From: Legionella genomosp. 1
GTDB taxonomy: Bacteria; Pseudomonadota; Gammaproteobacteria; Legionellales; Legionellaceae
NCBI GenBank assembly: GCA_945878975.1
Contig: CAMCUM010000021.1
Span: 1-38,570 of the forward strand
DNA length: 38,570 bases
Reading direction: 5' to 3'
In this document: piece by piece, positions 17,717 to 26,664 of the stretch
How the letters are laid out: each line of letters begins with the position of its first letter
How positions within the stretch are numbered: the first letter of the stretch is position 1
Made by a program: the position numbers and the translations under genes
The notes under the pieces: model-generated
What the model saw: the letters and a program-made list of their open reading frames with translations, nothing else
What the model was told of the DNA's origin: nothing
Databases searched by the model: none

Positions 17717-18112
17717 GCTTATATCCATATCTTTCTGCCGAATCATGACATAGCTAGCATTTTAAAAGCAAGAATACTGGATCTAGCAACAAACAAAAAA
17801 ACAGAAATATTCCAGTCGTCATTTCAAGAAATATCTTACGCATCGATCATCAAATCAGAGGATGCTATCGATCATCAATAACACTATAATCTGGCTCAAA
17901 AGTGCCAGGGATGTTTGCTTTAGATATACCTAACAAGTTGTCTTTGTTGTATCGCAGGATTCATCCCTTTATTGCCGCATTACGGATCGGTAAAATTTAG
18001 GGATGCTGATTACAGTTCCTCTTCAGAAAGCCCTAACGACAGCCTTAGTTCAGGAAACCACACACCTGTGGTTTTGAACGAAAGAAGTAAGTAAACTTTA
18101 AGGAGCGTTATC
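17717..18112. other. Intergenic region between kup and the 109-aa orphan
   Basis: This stretch of about 400 bases between divergent genes has no credible gene. It holds a 12-bp direct repeat ATCGATCATCAA at 17842-17853 and 17867-17878 (25-bp period), which could bind a regulator. It also holds a perfect 8-bp stem-loop AAACCACA/TGTGGTTT at 18055-18074 in the probable leader of the 109-aa gene. No confident promoter was found for either gene. Confidence 0.5.
18055..18074 (+). promoter_or_regulatory. Leader stem-loop upstream of the 109-aa orphan gene
   Basis: AAACCACA (18055-18062), loop CACC, then TGTGGTTT (18067-18074) form a perfect hairpin about 38 nt before the start codon. It has only a short T run (4 T), so it is a weak terminator at best. 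It could affect mRNA stability or serve as a protein site. Function is unknown. Confidence 0.4.
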
Positions 18113-18442
18113 ATGGCATATCAAAAACTACAACAACATGTGGATCTCATGGAAGCTATTGCGAGTACAGACTCGTTGGTTCAGCAACCAGTGATGAAAA
18201 CATTACGATCTTTTGTTGCGGCATGCATGCTCAGCATGGCGAAAGCAGGTTACTACCTGCATTTTGGTAGGTCACAGCATGCTGAATACGTTCTTTCTAA
18301 AAAACACTATACCGCGATCTTTGCTGTTCGTTGTCTTGGTTTGATGAGCTTATTTGGTTACCTGAGCTATCAGTTCCTCGGAGCACATCATCCTTTTGAT
18401 GTACAAAGGATTGGTATGTTGTTTGATTATATTGTCCCCTAG
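18113..18442 (+). CDS. Orphan 109-aa protein with two hydrophobic segments
   Basis: A strong ribosome site (AAGGAG, 7 nt before ATG) and a strong terminator immediately downstream argue that this is a real, separately transcribed gene. The protein starts with an acidic or neutral amphipathic segment (MAYQKLQQHVDLMEAI). It has two moderately hydrophobic stretches at about residues 30-50 (FVAACMLSMAKAGYYLHF) and 66-90 (YTAIFAVRCLGLMSLFGYL), and ends in a short polar tail. I recognise no family. Small membrane-active or translocated proteins are plausible given the neighbouring phosphatase, but that is inference from context. Confidence 0.65.
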   Translation: MAYQKLQQHVDLMEAIASTDSLVQQPVMKTLRSFVAACMLSMAKAGYYLHFGRSQHAEYVLSKKHYTAIFAVRCLGLMSLFGYLSYQFLGAHHPFDVQRIGMLFDYIVP

Positions 18443-18450
18443 TTGTACCA

Positions 18451-18481
18451 TTTGGCGCTGAAATTCAGCGCCAAATATTTT
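18451..18481 (+). terminator. Rho-independent terminator after the 109-aa gene
   Basis: Perfect 12-nt arms TTTGGCGCTGAA (18451-18462) and TTCAGCGCCAAA (18464-18475) are followed by TATTTT. The hairpin begins 8 nt after the 109-aa stop codon and separates that gene from the phosphatase gene. Confidence 0.8.
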
Positions 18482-18531
18482 GATCATCCTTCGTGAAAAA
18501 ACGCGCTCAGGAAAAAAAGCAAAAATTGCAC

Positions 18532-18537
18532 TATAAT
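18532..18537 (+). promoter_or_regulatory. Perfect -10 (TATAAT) of the CX5R phosphatase gene
   Basis: TATAAT at 18532-18537 would start transcription about 25 nt before ATG 18569. No good -35 is present at 17 bp (the hexamer reads AGGAAA), which suggests activation by a regulator. Confidence 0.45.
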
Positions 18538-18568
18538 AAATCAATAAGACATTTATTTGGGGCATCAT

Positions 18569-20350
18569 ATGAATACTCAAACAGATCAAGTAACCACTAT
18601 CCCACAACAAGCATTGCGCGATAGGCTGACCGCTTATACAAAAGGCGCTTGTTTTGCGTTAGACAATATGGATTTTCAGGATGGTACTGAAAAAACCAAG
18701 CTACAACAGTCTTTAAGAACAGCGTTAAGCGACGCACTTACATCACCCAATCATACAACGATCCCAACCAAACAATATTATGAAACAGTCGCTCATTTCA
18801 TCGAACATTTGGCTGAACTTAGTCAAAAACATTTAAATACAAAAGATATTAGGTTGGGAGAAGCTTATTTCGCTTGGCAACATCATAAACGCGAAGACAT
18901 TGTCAGCACTGTGACCATAGACAGTATCACCACCCAAATGACTGAAACAGTGGTCGTCCCAAAAATGTCTGAGCAGACTAAGGCTGTTTTTCGTGCAATT
19001 AGGCATGAAGATCCCCCTACCTGGTTTAGCCAATTGCGGCCTTGGGAGCAACATTTTTTGAAAAAAATCACACCCCAAGATCTCTCAGATGAGGCAGATT
19101 GGTCCGCATTTGAAAAAGTACTACCAGCAACATTAAGGCGCTTTCCAGGCTTGGCAAATGCGACTAAAAAAACAACCGTTATCACAAATACTGCAACTGA
19201 ACAAACCAGCACGCAAACCTCCTATCGTCAAGGTATCCCAACCGCTTACGATATGCCACCTAGTGATTATTTAGAATCAGCCCAATACAATCTCCAGCAA
19301 ATGTTAGAAGCCACTCAGAACGATATGCAACAAAAATTTCAAGAGTTTTGGGGATTGCCGTCAGATACCAATATCTCAACTCCCGTAGTGTTTTTGGGAT
19401 TATTAACTCATAGAAAAGATGCAAACATCTTTGGTATTGGAGGATCTTATCTAGGTATGGGGGGAAAAGAAGACAATACGAAACGAACAGATGAAAAAAC
19501 ACAAGCCATCGCAGCAGTGGAAGAAAACTATCGTGGCTTGCAATTAATTGATTTGAATATCGGTGTGAACTGGTTCAGAGGTCATTTTTTAGGTGCGCGC
19601 ATCGAGCCTTATATAAATACCATAGAATCTTTTTTATTAACCAACAAAGACCAATTGGTAACCCGTAATCAGGAAAAATGGGAGCTGGCCGCTAGTACTT
19701 TACAGGATTTGAAAGAGCACAATAAAAAACCAATCATCCGTGGACGCAATAAAAACTTATTCACAGCAGCACTTTGCCATCATATGGCTAACCAAATCGG
19801 GGGATGTGCCATCCCCAACTGTAAAAGTGCTAAAGATCGCACCGCACATGAACTTATCATGGCAGATGCCATAGAGATTTACCATCAACTTTATCAAGCA
19901 TTACCCCAATACGACGACAACCCTCAAAATAGACAGAGGTTTGTTGACGTATTCGTAGCAATCTATAGAACCAGACATCATCACAAAGTTGCCAATGATA
20001 ATAGCCCTGGGAGTATGGGTATCAAAGATGAGTATATGCTAGATGATGATATCGTAGCTGCGTTGAATGCGGATCCTAACGATGCTAGGCATACCGAATC
20101 GAAGCAATTATCTAAATTAAATAAATCAGAGTTATCTGCTTTGAATAATGTATTTGAGGCTGTCATGTATACTGGGATGGTACTTGGATATCCCTTAGTA
20201 GAATTGTGGAAAGGGATTTGTTTCGTCGCTTCGAAAGTTTATGATTTTACAACACAAAAAACAGGATCTGACGTTTATAGCCCCATCCAGGGGGAAATAG
20301 ATGCTCATGATGATACAGAAAGACCGCGTTCTGGTTCGTTTTCAAAGTAA
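18569..20350 (+). CDS. CX5R phosphoinositide-phosphatase-like protein (SopB/IpgD/SidP-type), candidate effector
   Basis: This 593-aa protein contains the P-loop phosphatase motif C418-K-S-A-K-D-R424 in the context NCKSAKDRTAHEL. This is very close to the CKSGKDRTG active site of SopB/IpgD and the related inositide phosphatases of Legionella (SidF/SidP type). Cysteine would form the phospho-enzyme, and the lysines and arginine would grip phosphoinositides. A glycine-rich region, IFGIGGSYLGMGGK (287-300), precedes it. Residues 1-200 are mostly helical and polar. A hydrophobic stretch near 529-555 may attach it to membranes, and the tail (576-593) is acidic and then Ser/Arg-rich, compatible with a Dot/Icm signal. 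There is no signal peptide. ATG 18569 is chosen over an upstream TTG (18557). Phosphatase function is well supported by the motif; substrate and translocation are inferred. Confidence 0.75.
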   Translation: MNTQTDQVTTIPQQALRDRLTAYTKGACFALDNMDFQDGTEKTKLQQSLRTALSDALTSPNHTTIPTKQYYETVAHFIEHLAELSQKHLNTKDIRLGEAYFAWQHHKREDIVSTVTIDSITTQMTETVVVPKMSEQTKAVFRAIRHEDPPTWFSQLRPWEQHFLKKITPQDLSDEADWSAFEKVLPATLRRFPGLANATKKTTVITNTATEQTSTQTSYRQGIPTAYDMPPSDYLESAQYNLQQMLEATQNDMQQKFQEFWGLPSDTNISTPVVFLGLLTHRKDANIFGIGGSYLGMGGKEDNTKRTDEKTQAIAAVEENYRGLQLIDLNIGVNWFRGHFLGARIEPYINTIESFLLTNKDQLVTRNQEKWELAASTLQDLKEHNKKPIIRGRNKNLFTAALCHHMANQIGGCAIPNCKSAKDRTAHELIMADAIEIYHQLYQALPQYDDNPQNRQRFVDVFVAIYRTRHHHKVANDNSPGSMGIKDEYMLDDDIVAALNADPNDARHTESKQLSKLNKSELSALNNVFEAVMYTGMVLGYPLVELWKGICFVASKVYDFTTQKTGSDVYSPIQGEIDAHDDTERPRSGSFSK

Positions 20351-20371
20351 CTTATTAATGAGAACTTCGTC

Positions 20372-20463
20372 ATACATCGTGACCGTAGCCTGGATGCACG
20401 CAGCGAAATCCGGGGTCAGTGCCACCGACTTCCCGGGTTCCGCTGCGCTACATCCTGGCAACC
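20372..20463. repeat. Dispersed palindromic element, copy 1 (convergent gap)
   Basis: About 90 bp starting ATACATCGTGACCGTAGCC form an imperfect palindrome with GTAGCCTGGATG... on the left and ...CATCCTGGCAAC on the right. The inner arms are AGCGAAATCCGGG and CCCGGGTTCCGCT. A second copy in the opposite orientation lies at 29214-29301. The element fills the gap between the convergent phosphatase gene and ccmB and may end both transcripts. It also lies at one edge of the segment that separates ccmB from ccmC. Confidence 0.8.
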
Positions 20464-20466
20464 ATC

Positions 20467-21141
20467 CTAAACACTTGTTTTCATCACACCCGCCACCGCA
20501 GACGGCAGCGTCGCCAAACTTAAACAAGATAGCGCTGCTAAATATGCCAGATACCCACCTATCGGCAGGTTTGCCATGGCTGCAGTCGTCGTAGCCGAAC
20601 CTAAAATTAAAATCGGCGTTATCAGAGGTAACACGACCAACCCCATCAAGACGCCTTTTTGTGGTAACACCGTAGAAAACGCAGCGGCCAATGCCGACAG
20701 TAATATAATCGGCAACGTACCACACAGCAAACTTGCGCAAAGGGCCATGATCACATGGGCCGGCATATGAAATAACAGCGCAATCAGGGGCATCAATCCC
20801 AGTAATGGCAAAATCATCAAAAACCAATGCACGAATACTTTTGCACAAACCAGCAGGGTCAAAGGTTGTCCCGAGACCAACCACAAATCTATGACCCCTT
20901 CATCATAATCTACTTGAAATAAACGCTCTGCCGCCAATAAATAGGCTAATAACAGTGCTATCCAAACCAAACCAGGCACCATGATCCGCTCTAATTGTGG
21001 ATCAGCAGGTAACGTCATAGGGAAAAAGAGTAAAATCATGGCAAAAAATAGCAGAGAGTTTAGCCAAGATTTTTTTTGTCGCATCTGGATCAGCCATTCA
21101 CGCTTCATTTGTTGCGATAAAAATCCAAATATCGATGTCAT
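20467..21141 (-). CDS. ccmB: Haem exporter permease CcmB
   Basis: This 224-aa membrane subunit of the CcmAB ABC transporter has about six helices. It uses ATP hydrolysis to drive release of holo-CcmE from CcmC/D. The N-terminal cytoplasmic part QMKREWLIQMRQKKSWL before the first helix is typical, as is DYDEGVIDLWLVSG in the first loop. ATG 21141 overlaps the ccmA stop by 4 bp (ATGA). It is the last gene of the ribD-to-ccmB run and is followed by a dispersed palindrome rather than by ccmC. Confidence 0.93.
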   Translation of the reverse strand: MTSIFGFLSQQMKREWLIQMRQKKSWLNSLLFFAMILLFFPMTLPADPQLERIMVPGLVWIALLLAYLLAAERLFQVDYDEGVIDLWLVSGQPLTLLVCAKVFVHWFLMILPLLGLMPLIALLFHMPAHVIMALCASLLCGTLPIILLSALAAAFSTVLPQKGVLMGLVVLPLITPILILGSATTTAAMANLPIGGYLAYLAALSCLSLATLPSAVAGVMKTSV

Positions 21142-21764
21142 AATACATACACCTGATGCCCAGCCGCTTGCCAAGGCAAAGCTTGATGTGAACTGTAAAC
21201 TACTTGCCCCCCCTGTGCGATATGATCATGCAAACACGACAGTAACCAAGCCATGCCATCTGTATCCAAAGCCACTAATGGCTCATCTAACAACCATAAT
21301 TGAGCCGGAGACAAAAGCAAACGCAATAGTGCCACACGACGTTTTTGCCCTGCAGAGAGCAGATAGCAAGGCCGATCTTTCACTGACCATAACGTTAATG
21401 CTTGCAAAGCTTGTTCGATAGATTGCGCAGGCACGTCAGCGTGCCAATCTAATTGACAATGCTCCCATACTGTCAAGCTTGGATTGATCCCATTTTTATG
21501 CCCAAGATAACAAAGATTGTGTTGATAAGTGATGATATCGGACCAAATATCTTTCCCAGCACAGGTCATTTGACCCGAAACCGGACGAAATAACCCCGCT
21601 AATAATTTTAGTAAAGTGGTTTTACCACAGCCATTTGGCCCCTGAATATGCAAAATCTCTGACTTTTCCAGCTGAAATGAAATCTGATGCAATAAAGGTT
21701 TGGTTCGCGCCAACAATGTTGGCGTAGGATACTCGAAACTGAGATCTGATACAGCTAAATGCAT
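21138..21764 (-). CDS. ccmA: Haem exporter ATP-binding protein CcmA
   Basis: This 208-aa ABC ATPase is the energising subunit of CcmAB. Walker A is GPNGCGKTT, the signature loop reads [14 protein letters not shown], and Walker B is [17 protein letters not shown] supplies the switch histidine. Its length (about 205 aa in E. coli) and the fused ccmB neighbour fit CcmA. It overlaps the 3' end of kdsA by 10 bp, so ccmAB are translated within the pyrG-kdsA transcript rather than ahead of ccmC. Confidence 0.95.
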   Translation of the reverse strand: MHLAVSDLSFEYPTPTLLARTKPLLHQISFQLEKSEILHIQGPNGCGKTTLLKLLAGLFRPVSGQMTCAGKDIWSDIITYQHNLCYLGHKNGINPSLTVWEHCQLDWHADVPAQSIEQALQALTLWSVKDRPCYLLSAGQKRRVALLRLLLSPAQLWLLDEPLVALDTDGMAWLLSCLHDHIAQGGQVVYSSHQALPWQAAGHQVYVL

Positions 21765-22588
21765 AATTCTGGTTCGCCATGCCGTTTATAAACACTATCT
21801 AATTCGATTAATTGTCTCAGCAAAGCTTCCATATTTTTCAAAGGCCAAGAGTTCGGACCATCACTCAAAGCTTGGTCAGGATTAGGATGCGTTTCCATAA
21901 ATAAGCCAGAAATACCGGCTGCCACCGCTGCGCGTGCTAAAATAGGAATCATCTCACGCTGACCACCCGAAGAAGCGCCTTGTCCACCAGGCAATTGCAC
22001 AGAATGCGTCGCATCATAGACAACAGGGCATCCTGTCGCCCGCATGATCTGTAATGAGCGCATATCTGAAACCAAATTATTATACCCAAAACTAGCACCA
22101 CGTTCACAGACCATGATCTGCTCATTCCCACTTGCTTTGGCCTTTGCCACGACATGTTGCATATCTCCTGGCGCCAAAAATTGCCCTTTTTTGATATTCA
22201 CTGGTTTATTCAAAGCACAAACTCGTTGGATAAAATTGGTTTGTCGACACAAAAAGGCAGGGGTTTGCAACACATCGACCACTGAAGCAACTTCCGACAA
22301 AGGCGTGTCTTCATGTACGTCTGTTAAAATGGGAACACCCACCTGTGCTTTCACTTTTTCCAAAATTTGCAAGCCCCGCTCAAATCCCGGTCCACGGTAT
22401 GATTGCGCGGAAGAACGATTGGCTTTATCAAACGAGGATTTATAAATAAACGAAATAGACAAACGTGCACACAATTCGCGTAGATAACCGGCTGTATCTA
22501 AAGCCAATGCTTCCGACTCAATCACACAAGGGCCGGCAATCAAAAACAAAGGCGCATGCAAACCAATTTCAAACCCACAAAGTTTCAT
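21755..22588 (-). CDS. kdsA: 3-deoxy-8-phosphooctulonate synthase (Kdo-8-P synthase)
   Basis: This 277-aa cytosolic aldolase condenses phosphoenolpyruvate with arabinose-5-phosphate to Kdo-8-phosphate, the first committed step to the LPS inner core sugar. Motifs visible: [44 protein letters not shown] and [11 protein letters not shown]. Length is close to E. coli KdsA (284 aa). A good ribosome site (TTGGAG, about 6 nt before ATG) sets the start. It follows pyrG, as in many gammaproteobacteria, but the usual next gene eno is absent and ccmA follows instead. Confidence 0.97.
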   Translation of the reverse strand: MKLCGFEIGLHAPLFLIAGPCVIESEALALDTAGYLRELCARLSISFIYKSSFDKANRSSAQSYRGPGFERGLQILEKVKAQVGVPILTDVHEDTPLSEVASVVDVLQTPAFLCRQTNFIQRVCALNKPVNIKKGQFLAPGDMQHVVAKAKASGNEQIMVCERGASFGYNNLVSDMRSLQIMRATGCPVVYDATHSVQLPGGQGASSGGQREMIPILARAAVAAGISGLFMETHPNPDQALSDGPNSWPLKNMEALLRQLIELDSVYKRHGEPELCI

Positions 22589-22639
22589 ATGTACTCCAAA
22601 GATAACGACTCATCCCGCTTGCCGACGTCCTACGCTTTA

Positions 22640-22683
22640 TGCGCTGGATCCCGTGGACAAGCCACGGGACGTTGGCTGGGCAT
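22640..22683. repeat. Dispersed hairpin repeat between pyrG and kdsA
   Basis: TCCCGTGG (22649-22656), loop ACAAG, CCACGGGA (22662-22669), preceded by CTGGA. The loop and flanks match the element between ccmE and ccmF (hairpin 14303-14323, opposite orientation). Stem bases differ but keep pairing. It begins about 50 bp upstream of kdsA and ends at the pyrG stop codon. Confidence 0.7.
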
Positions 22684-24354
<1,671 letters not shown>

Positions 24355-24361
24355 TTACGTT

Positions 24362-25579
24362 CTACTTATCATCCGAAATACTTAAATAATGTCCTAACTT
24401 TTGCTGTTTCGTTCTTAAATATACTTTATTTTCTGCAGTAGGCGGCACCAAAACCGGGATACGTTCGCTCACGGTGATCCCGTAGTGCTCCATGGCGGCA
24501 ATTTTAAAGGGATTATTCGTTAATAATCGAATTGTCGTCATCCCCAGGTGCTTCAAAATTTGGAACGCCATAGCATAGTTTCTATTATCAACAGGCAAAC
24601 CCAAGTGCTCATTCGCTTCGACTGTATCCAATCCGTCATCTTGTAAAGAATAGGCCTTTATTTTATTCGCCAAGCCAACCCCACGCCCCTCTTGACGCAT
24701 GTAAATGAGCACGCCGCCTTCGTTTGCTAAATAAGACAAAGATTGCTCTAATTGTTTGCCGCAATCACATTTACAAGAACCAAACACATCACCCGTGATA
24801 CACTCCGAATGAATCCGAACCAGCGGTGGCACCTGCTCATCTCGCCTCGGTTTCAACAACGCAAAATGCTCACATTCATCTACTTCATTCTCAAATAACA
24901 TCATCGTAAAATCACCACGGCCCTCTATGGGTAGGCGCGATGTAGCAACCACTTCCAATAAATTCTCATGTAAAATTCGGTATTCAATCAAATCATGAAT
25001 AGATACCAATAAAATTTGATGCTGTTTCGCAAAGGTGACCAAATCATCTCTACGACTCATCGTGCCATCTTCATTAATGACTTCACAAATCACGGCGGCT
25101 GGTGTCAATCCGGCCAAGCGCATCAAATCAACACTCCCCTCCGTTTGTCCCGCTCTAGCCAAGACCCCTTTCGGGTTCGCACGCAGTGGAAAGATATGTC
25201 CAGGCGAAATAATATCCAAGGGACCTGTTTTAGGATCAATAGCCACCTGTATCGTCCAAGCGCGATCTTTGGCAGAAATCCCCGTTGTGACACCCTGGGC
25301 CGCTTCAATGGATACTGTAAATGCCGTGCCAAACGGCGAGCGGTTAGAAGAAGTCATCATCGGGAGCCCGAGACGCTCGATCATCGCTGCTTCCATAGGC
25401 AAGCAAATCAAACCTCGCCCAAATTTGGCCATAAAATTAATACGATCAGCATCAGCAAATTGCGCAGCAATCACCAAATCACCTTCATTCTCACGATGCT
25501 CATCATCTACCAAAACAATCATTTGGCCAGCACGCAAAGCTTGTATTGCTTCTTCAATTGTACTAAACGGACTTGTCAT
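24362..25579 (-). CDS. ribBA: Bifunctional 3,4-dihydroxy-2-butanone-4-phosphate synthase / GTP cyclohydrolase II
   Basis: This 405-aa fusion makes both precursors of riboflavin. The RibB half (1-205) has DDEHRENEGDLVIAAQ, the TSSNRSPFGTAFTVS segment and QTEGSVDLMRLAG. The RibA half (206-405) keeps the zinc cysteines C260, C271 and C273, with the family's 11- and 2-residue spacing, plus QEGRGVGL, NEHLGLPVDNRNY and RLLTNNPFK. Both halves therefore look active, unlike the degenerate RibA halves in some proteobacteria. It follows ribD by 9 bp. Riboflavin synthase and RibH (lumazine synthase) are not in the window. Confidence 0.97.
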   Translation of the reverse strand: MTSPFSTIEEAIQALRAGQMIVLVDDEHRENEGDLVIAAQFADADRINFMAKFGRGLICLPMEAAMIERLGLPMMTSSNRSPFGTAFTVSIEAAQGVTTGISAKDRAWTIQVAIDPKTGPLDIISPGHIFPLRANPKGVLARAGQTEGSVDLMRLAGLTPAAVICEVINEDGTMSRRDDLVTFAKQHQILLVSIHDLIEYRILHENLLEVVATSRLPIEGRGDFTMMLFENEVDECEHFALLKPRRDEQVPPLVRIHSECITGDVFGSCKCDCGKQLEQSLSYLANEGGVLIYMRQEGRGVGLANKIKAYSLQDDGLDTVEANEHLGLPVDNRNYAMAFQILKHLGMTTIRLLTNNPFKIAAMEHYGITVSERIPVLVPPTAENKVYLRTKQQKLGHYLSISDDK

Positions 25580-25588
25580 ACCATCACC

Positions 25589-26641
25589 CTACCAATCAAT
25601 TGTTAACATGACATTATCATCCATGATTTGCCAAGATACTGTCTGTGCTGATGTAAATGCATCCATATTAGCATATAAAGGTAGCCCGGTCTTTCCTAAA
25701 AGCTTTGGCGCGATATAAATATGGGTGCGATTCACCAAACCTGCCTGGTGCAAGGCCGTAAATAATACACTTCCTGCCTCTACCCACAGATCATGATACC
25801 CTAAAGATCCCAGATGACCGAGCACAGCAGACAAATCTAAATGCCCATCTTGGACTGGCATAGGATAATAAGCACAATCTGCATGCTGATAATCAAGCGA
25901 ATACGCGTCATCATAATAAATAATCCCTTGTTTTGCCATCTGCAAAGCTTGAACTGGATGCTGTAAACGCAAAGACCTGTCTAAGACCGCAAGCGGCTTG
26001 TTCACTACCTCCTGACCAGGTAGGCGTGCTGTCAATTGGGGATTGTCTTGCAAAATGGTATGCGAAGTGGTTAAAATAACATCGCTGTCCTTGCGTTTTT
26101 GATGGGTAAAATCAGCGCACAAAGAGTTGGATATAAACGATCTAATCCCGTGCGCCCCGGCAATATGCCCATCTAAAGTTTGGGCTATTTTAACCGTCAC
26201 CCAGGGCTTGTGGTTATGTAGCCAATGATGATAACTTTGATAAAAACGATCGATTTCTGGTAAGGGATAATGGATCACCTCAATGCCATGCTCCCCTAAT
26301 ATTTTAGGCGAATCATTGGCGGAAACGAGGGGATTGGGATCAGCATAAGCATATACGACTCGTTTAATCTTGTGAGCAATGATGGCATCAACACACGGTG
26401 GGGTACGTCCCCAATGATTACAGGGCTCCAAGGTGACATACAATGTCACGTCTTGACAAGAGGGAGGCATGCGCGTTAAAAGTATTTGCTCCGCATGCGG
26501 TAAACCCGCACCAGGATGCCAAGCTTCTGCAATGATTTGGCCATGCTGAACAGCGACAGCACCCACACTTGGATTCGGCGCACAGCGTCCTCTACCAAGT
26601 TTGGCTTGCTCTAAAGCAGACAGCAAATACTCTTTGTGCAT
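25589..26641 (-). CDS. ribD: Riboflavin biosynthesis deaminase/reductase RibD
   Basis: This 350-aa bifunctional enzyme deaminates and then reduces the pyrimidine intermediate of riboflavin synthesis. The deaminase domain (1-145) has zinc ligands H49, C74 and C83 and the proton-shuttle E51 (HAEQ, LEPCNHWGRTPPC). The reductase domain (about 148-350) starts WVTVKIAQTLDGHIAG. ATG 26641 fits. It is divergent from bepA with only 23 bp between start codons, so the promoters must overlap the genes or each other, and no FMN riboswitch fits there. Confidence 0.95.
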   Translation of the reverse strand: MHKEYLLSALEQAKLGRGRCAPNPSVGAVAVQHGQIIAEAWHPGAGLPHAEQILLTRMPPSCQDVTLYVTLEPCNHWGRTPPCVDAIIAHKIKRVVYAYADPNPLVSANDSPKILGEHGIEVIHYPLPEIDRFYQSYHHWLHNHKPWVTVKIAQTLDGHIAGAHGIRSFISNSLCADFTHQKRKDSDVILTTSHTILQDNPQLTARLPGQEVVNKPLAVLDRSLRLQHPVQALQMAKQGIIYYDDAYSLDYQHADCAYYPMPVQDGHLDLSAVLGHLGSLGYHDLWVEAGSVLFTALHQAGLVNRTHIYIAPKLLGKTGLPLYANMDAFTSAQTVSWQIMDDNVMLTIDW

Positions 26642-26664
26642 AGAAAATCACCCATGAAACGACC

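Noticed and set aside
25016-25718. Two overlapping plus-strand frames of about 200 codons inside ribBA/ribD
   Set aside because: They are antisense to well-supported enzymes with complete motifs.
25580-26664. FMN riboswitch upstream of ribD
   Set aside because: Only 23 bp separate ribD from bepA and no conserved riboswitch blocks are visible there.
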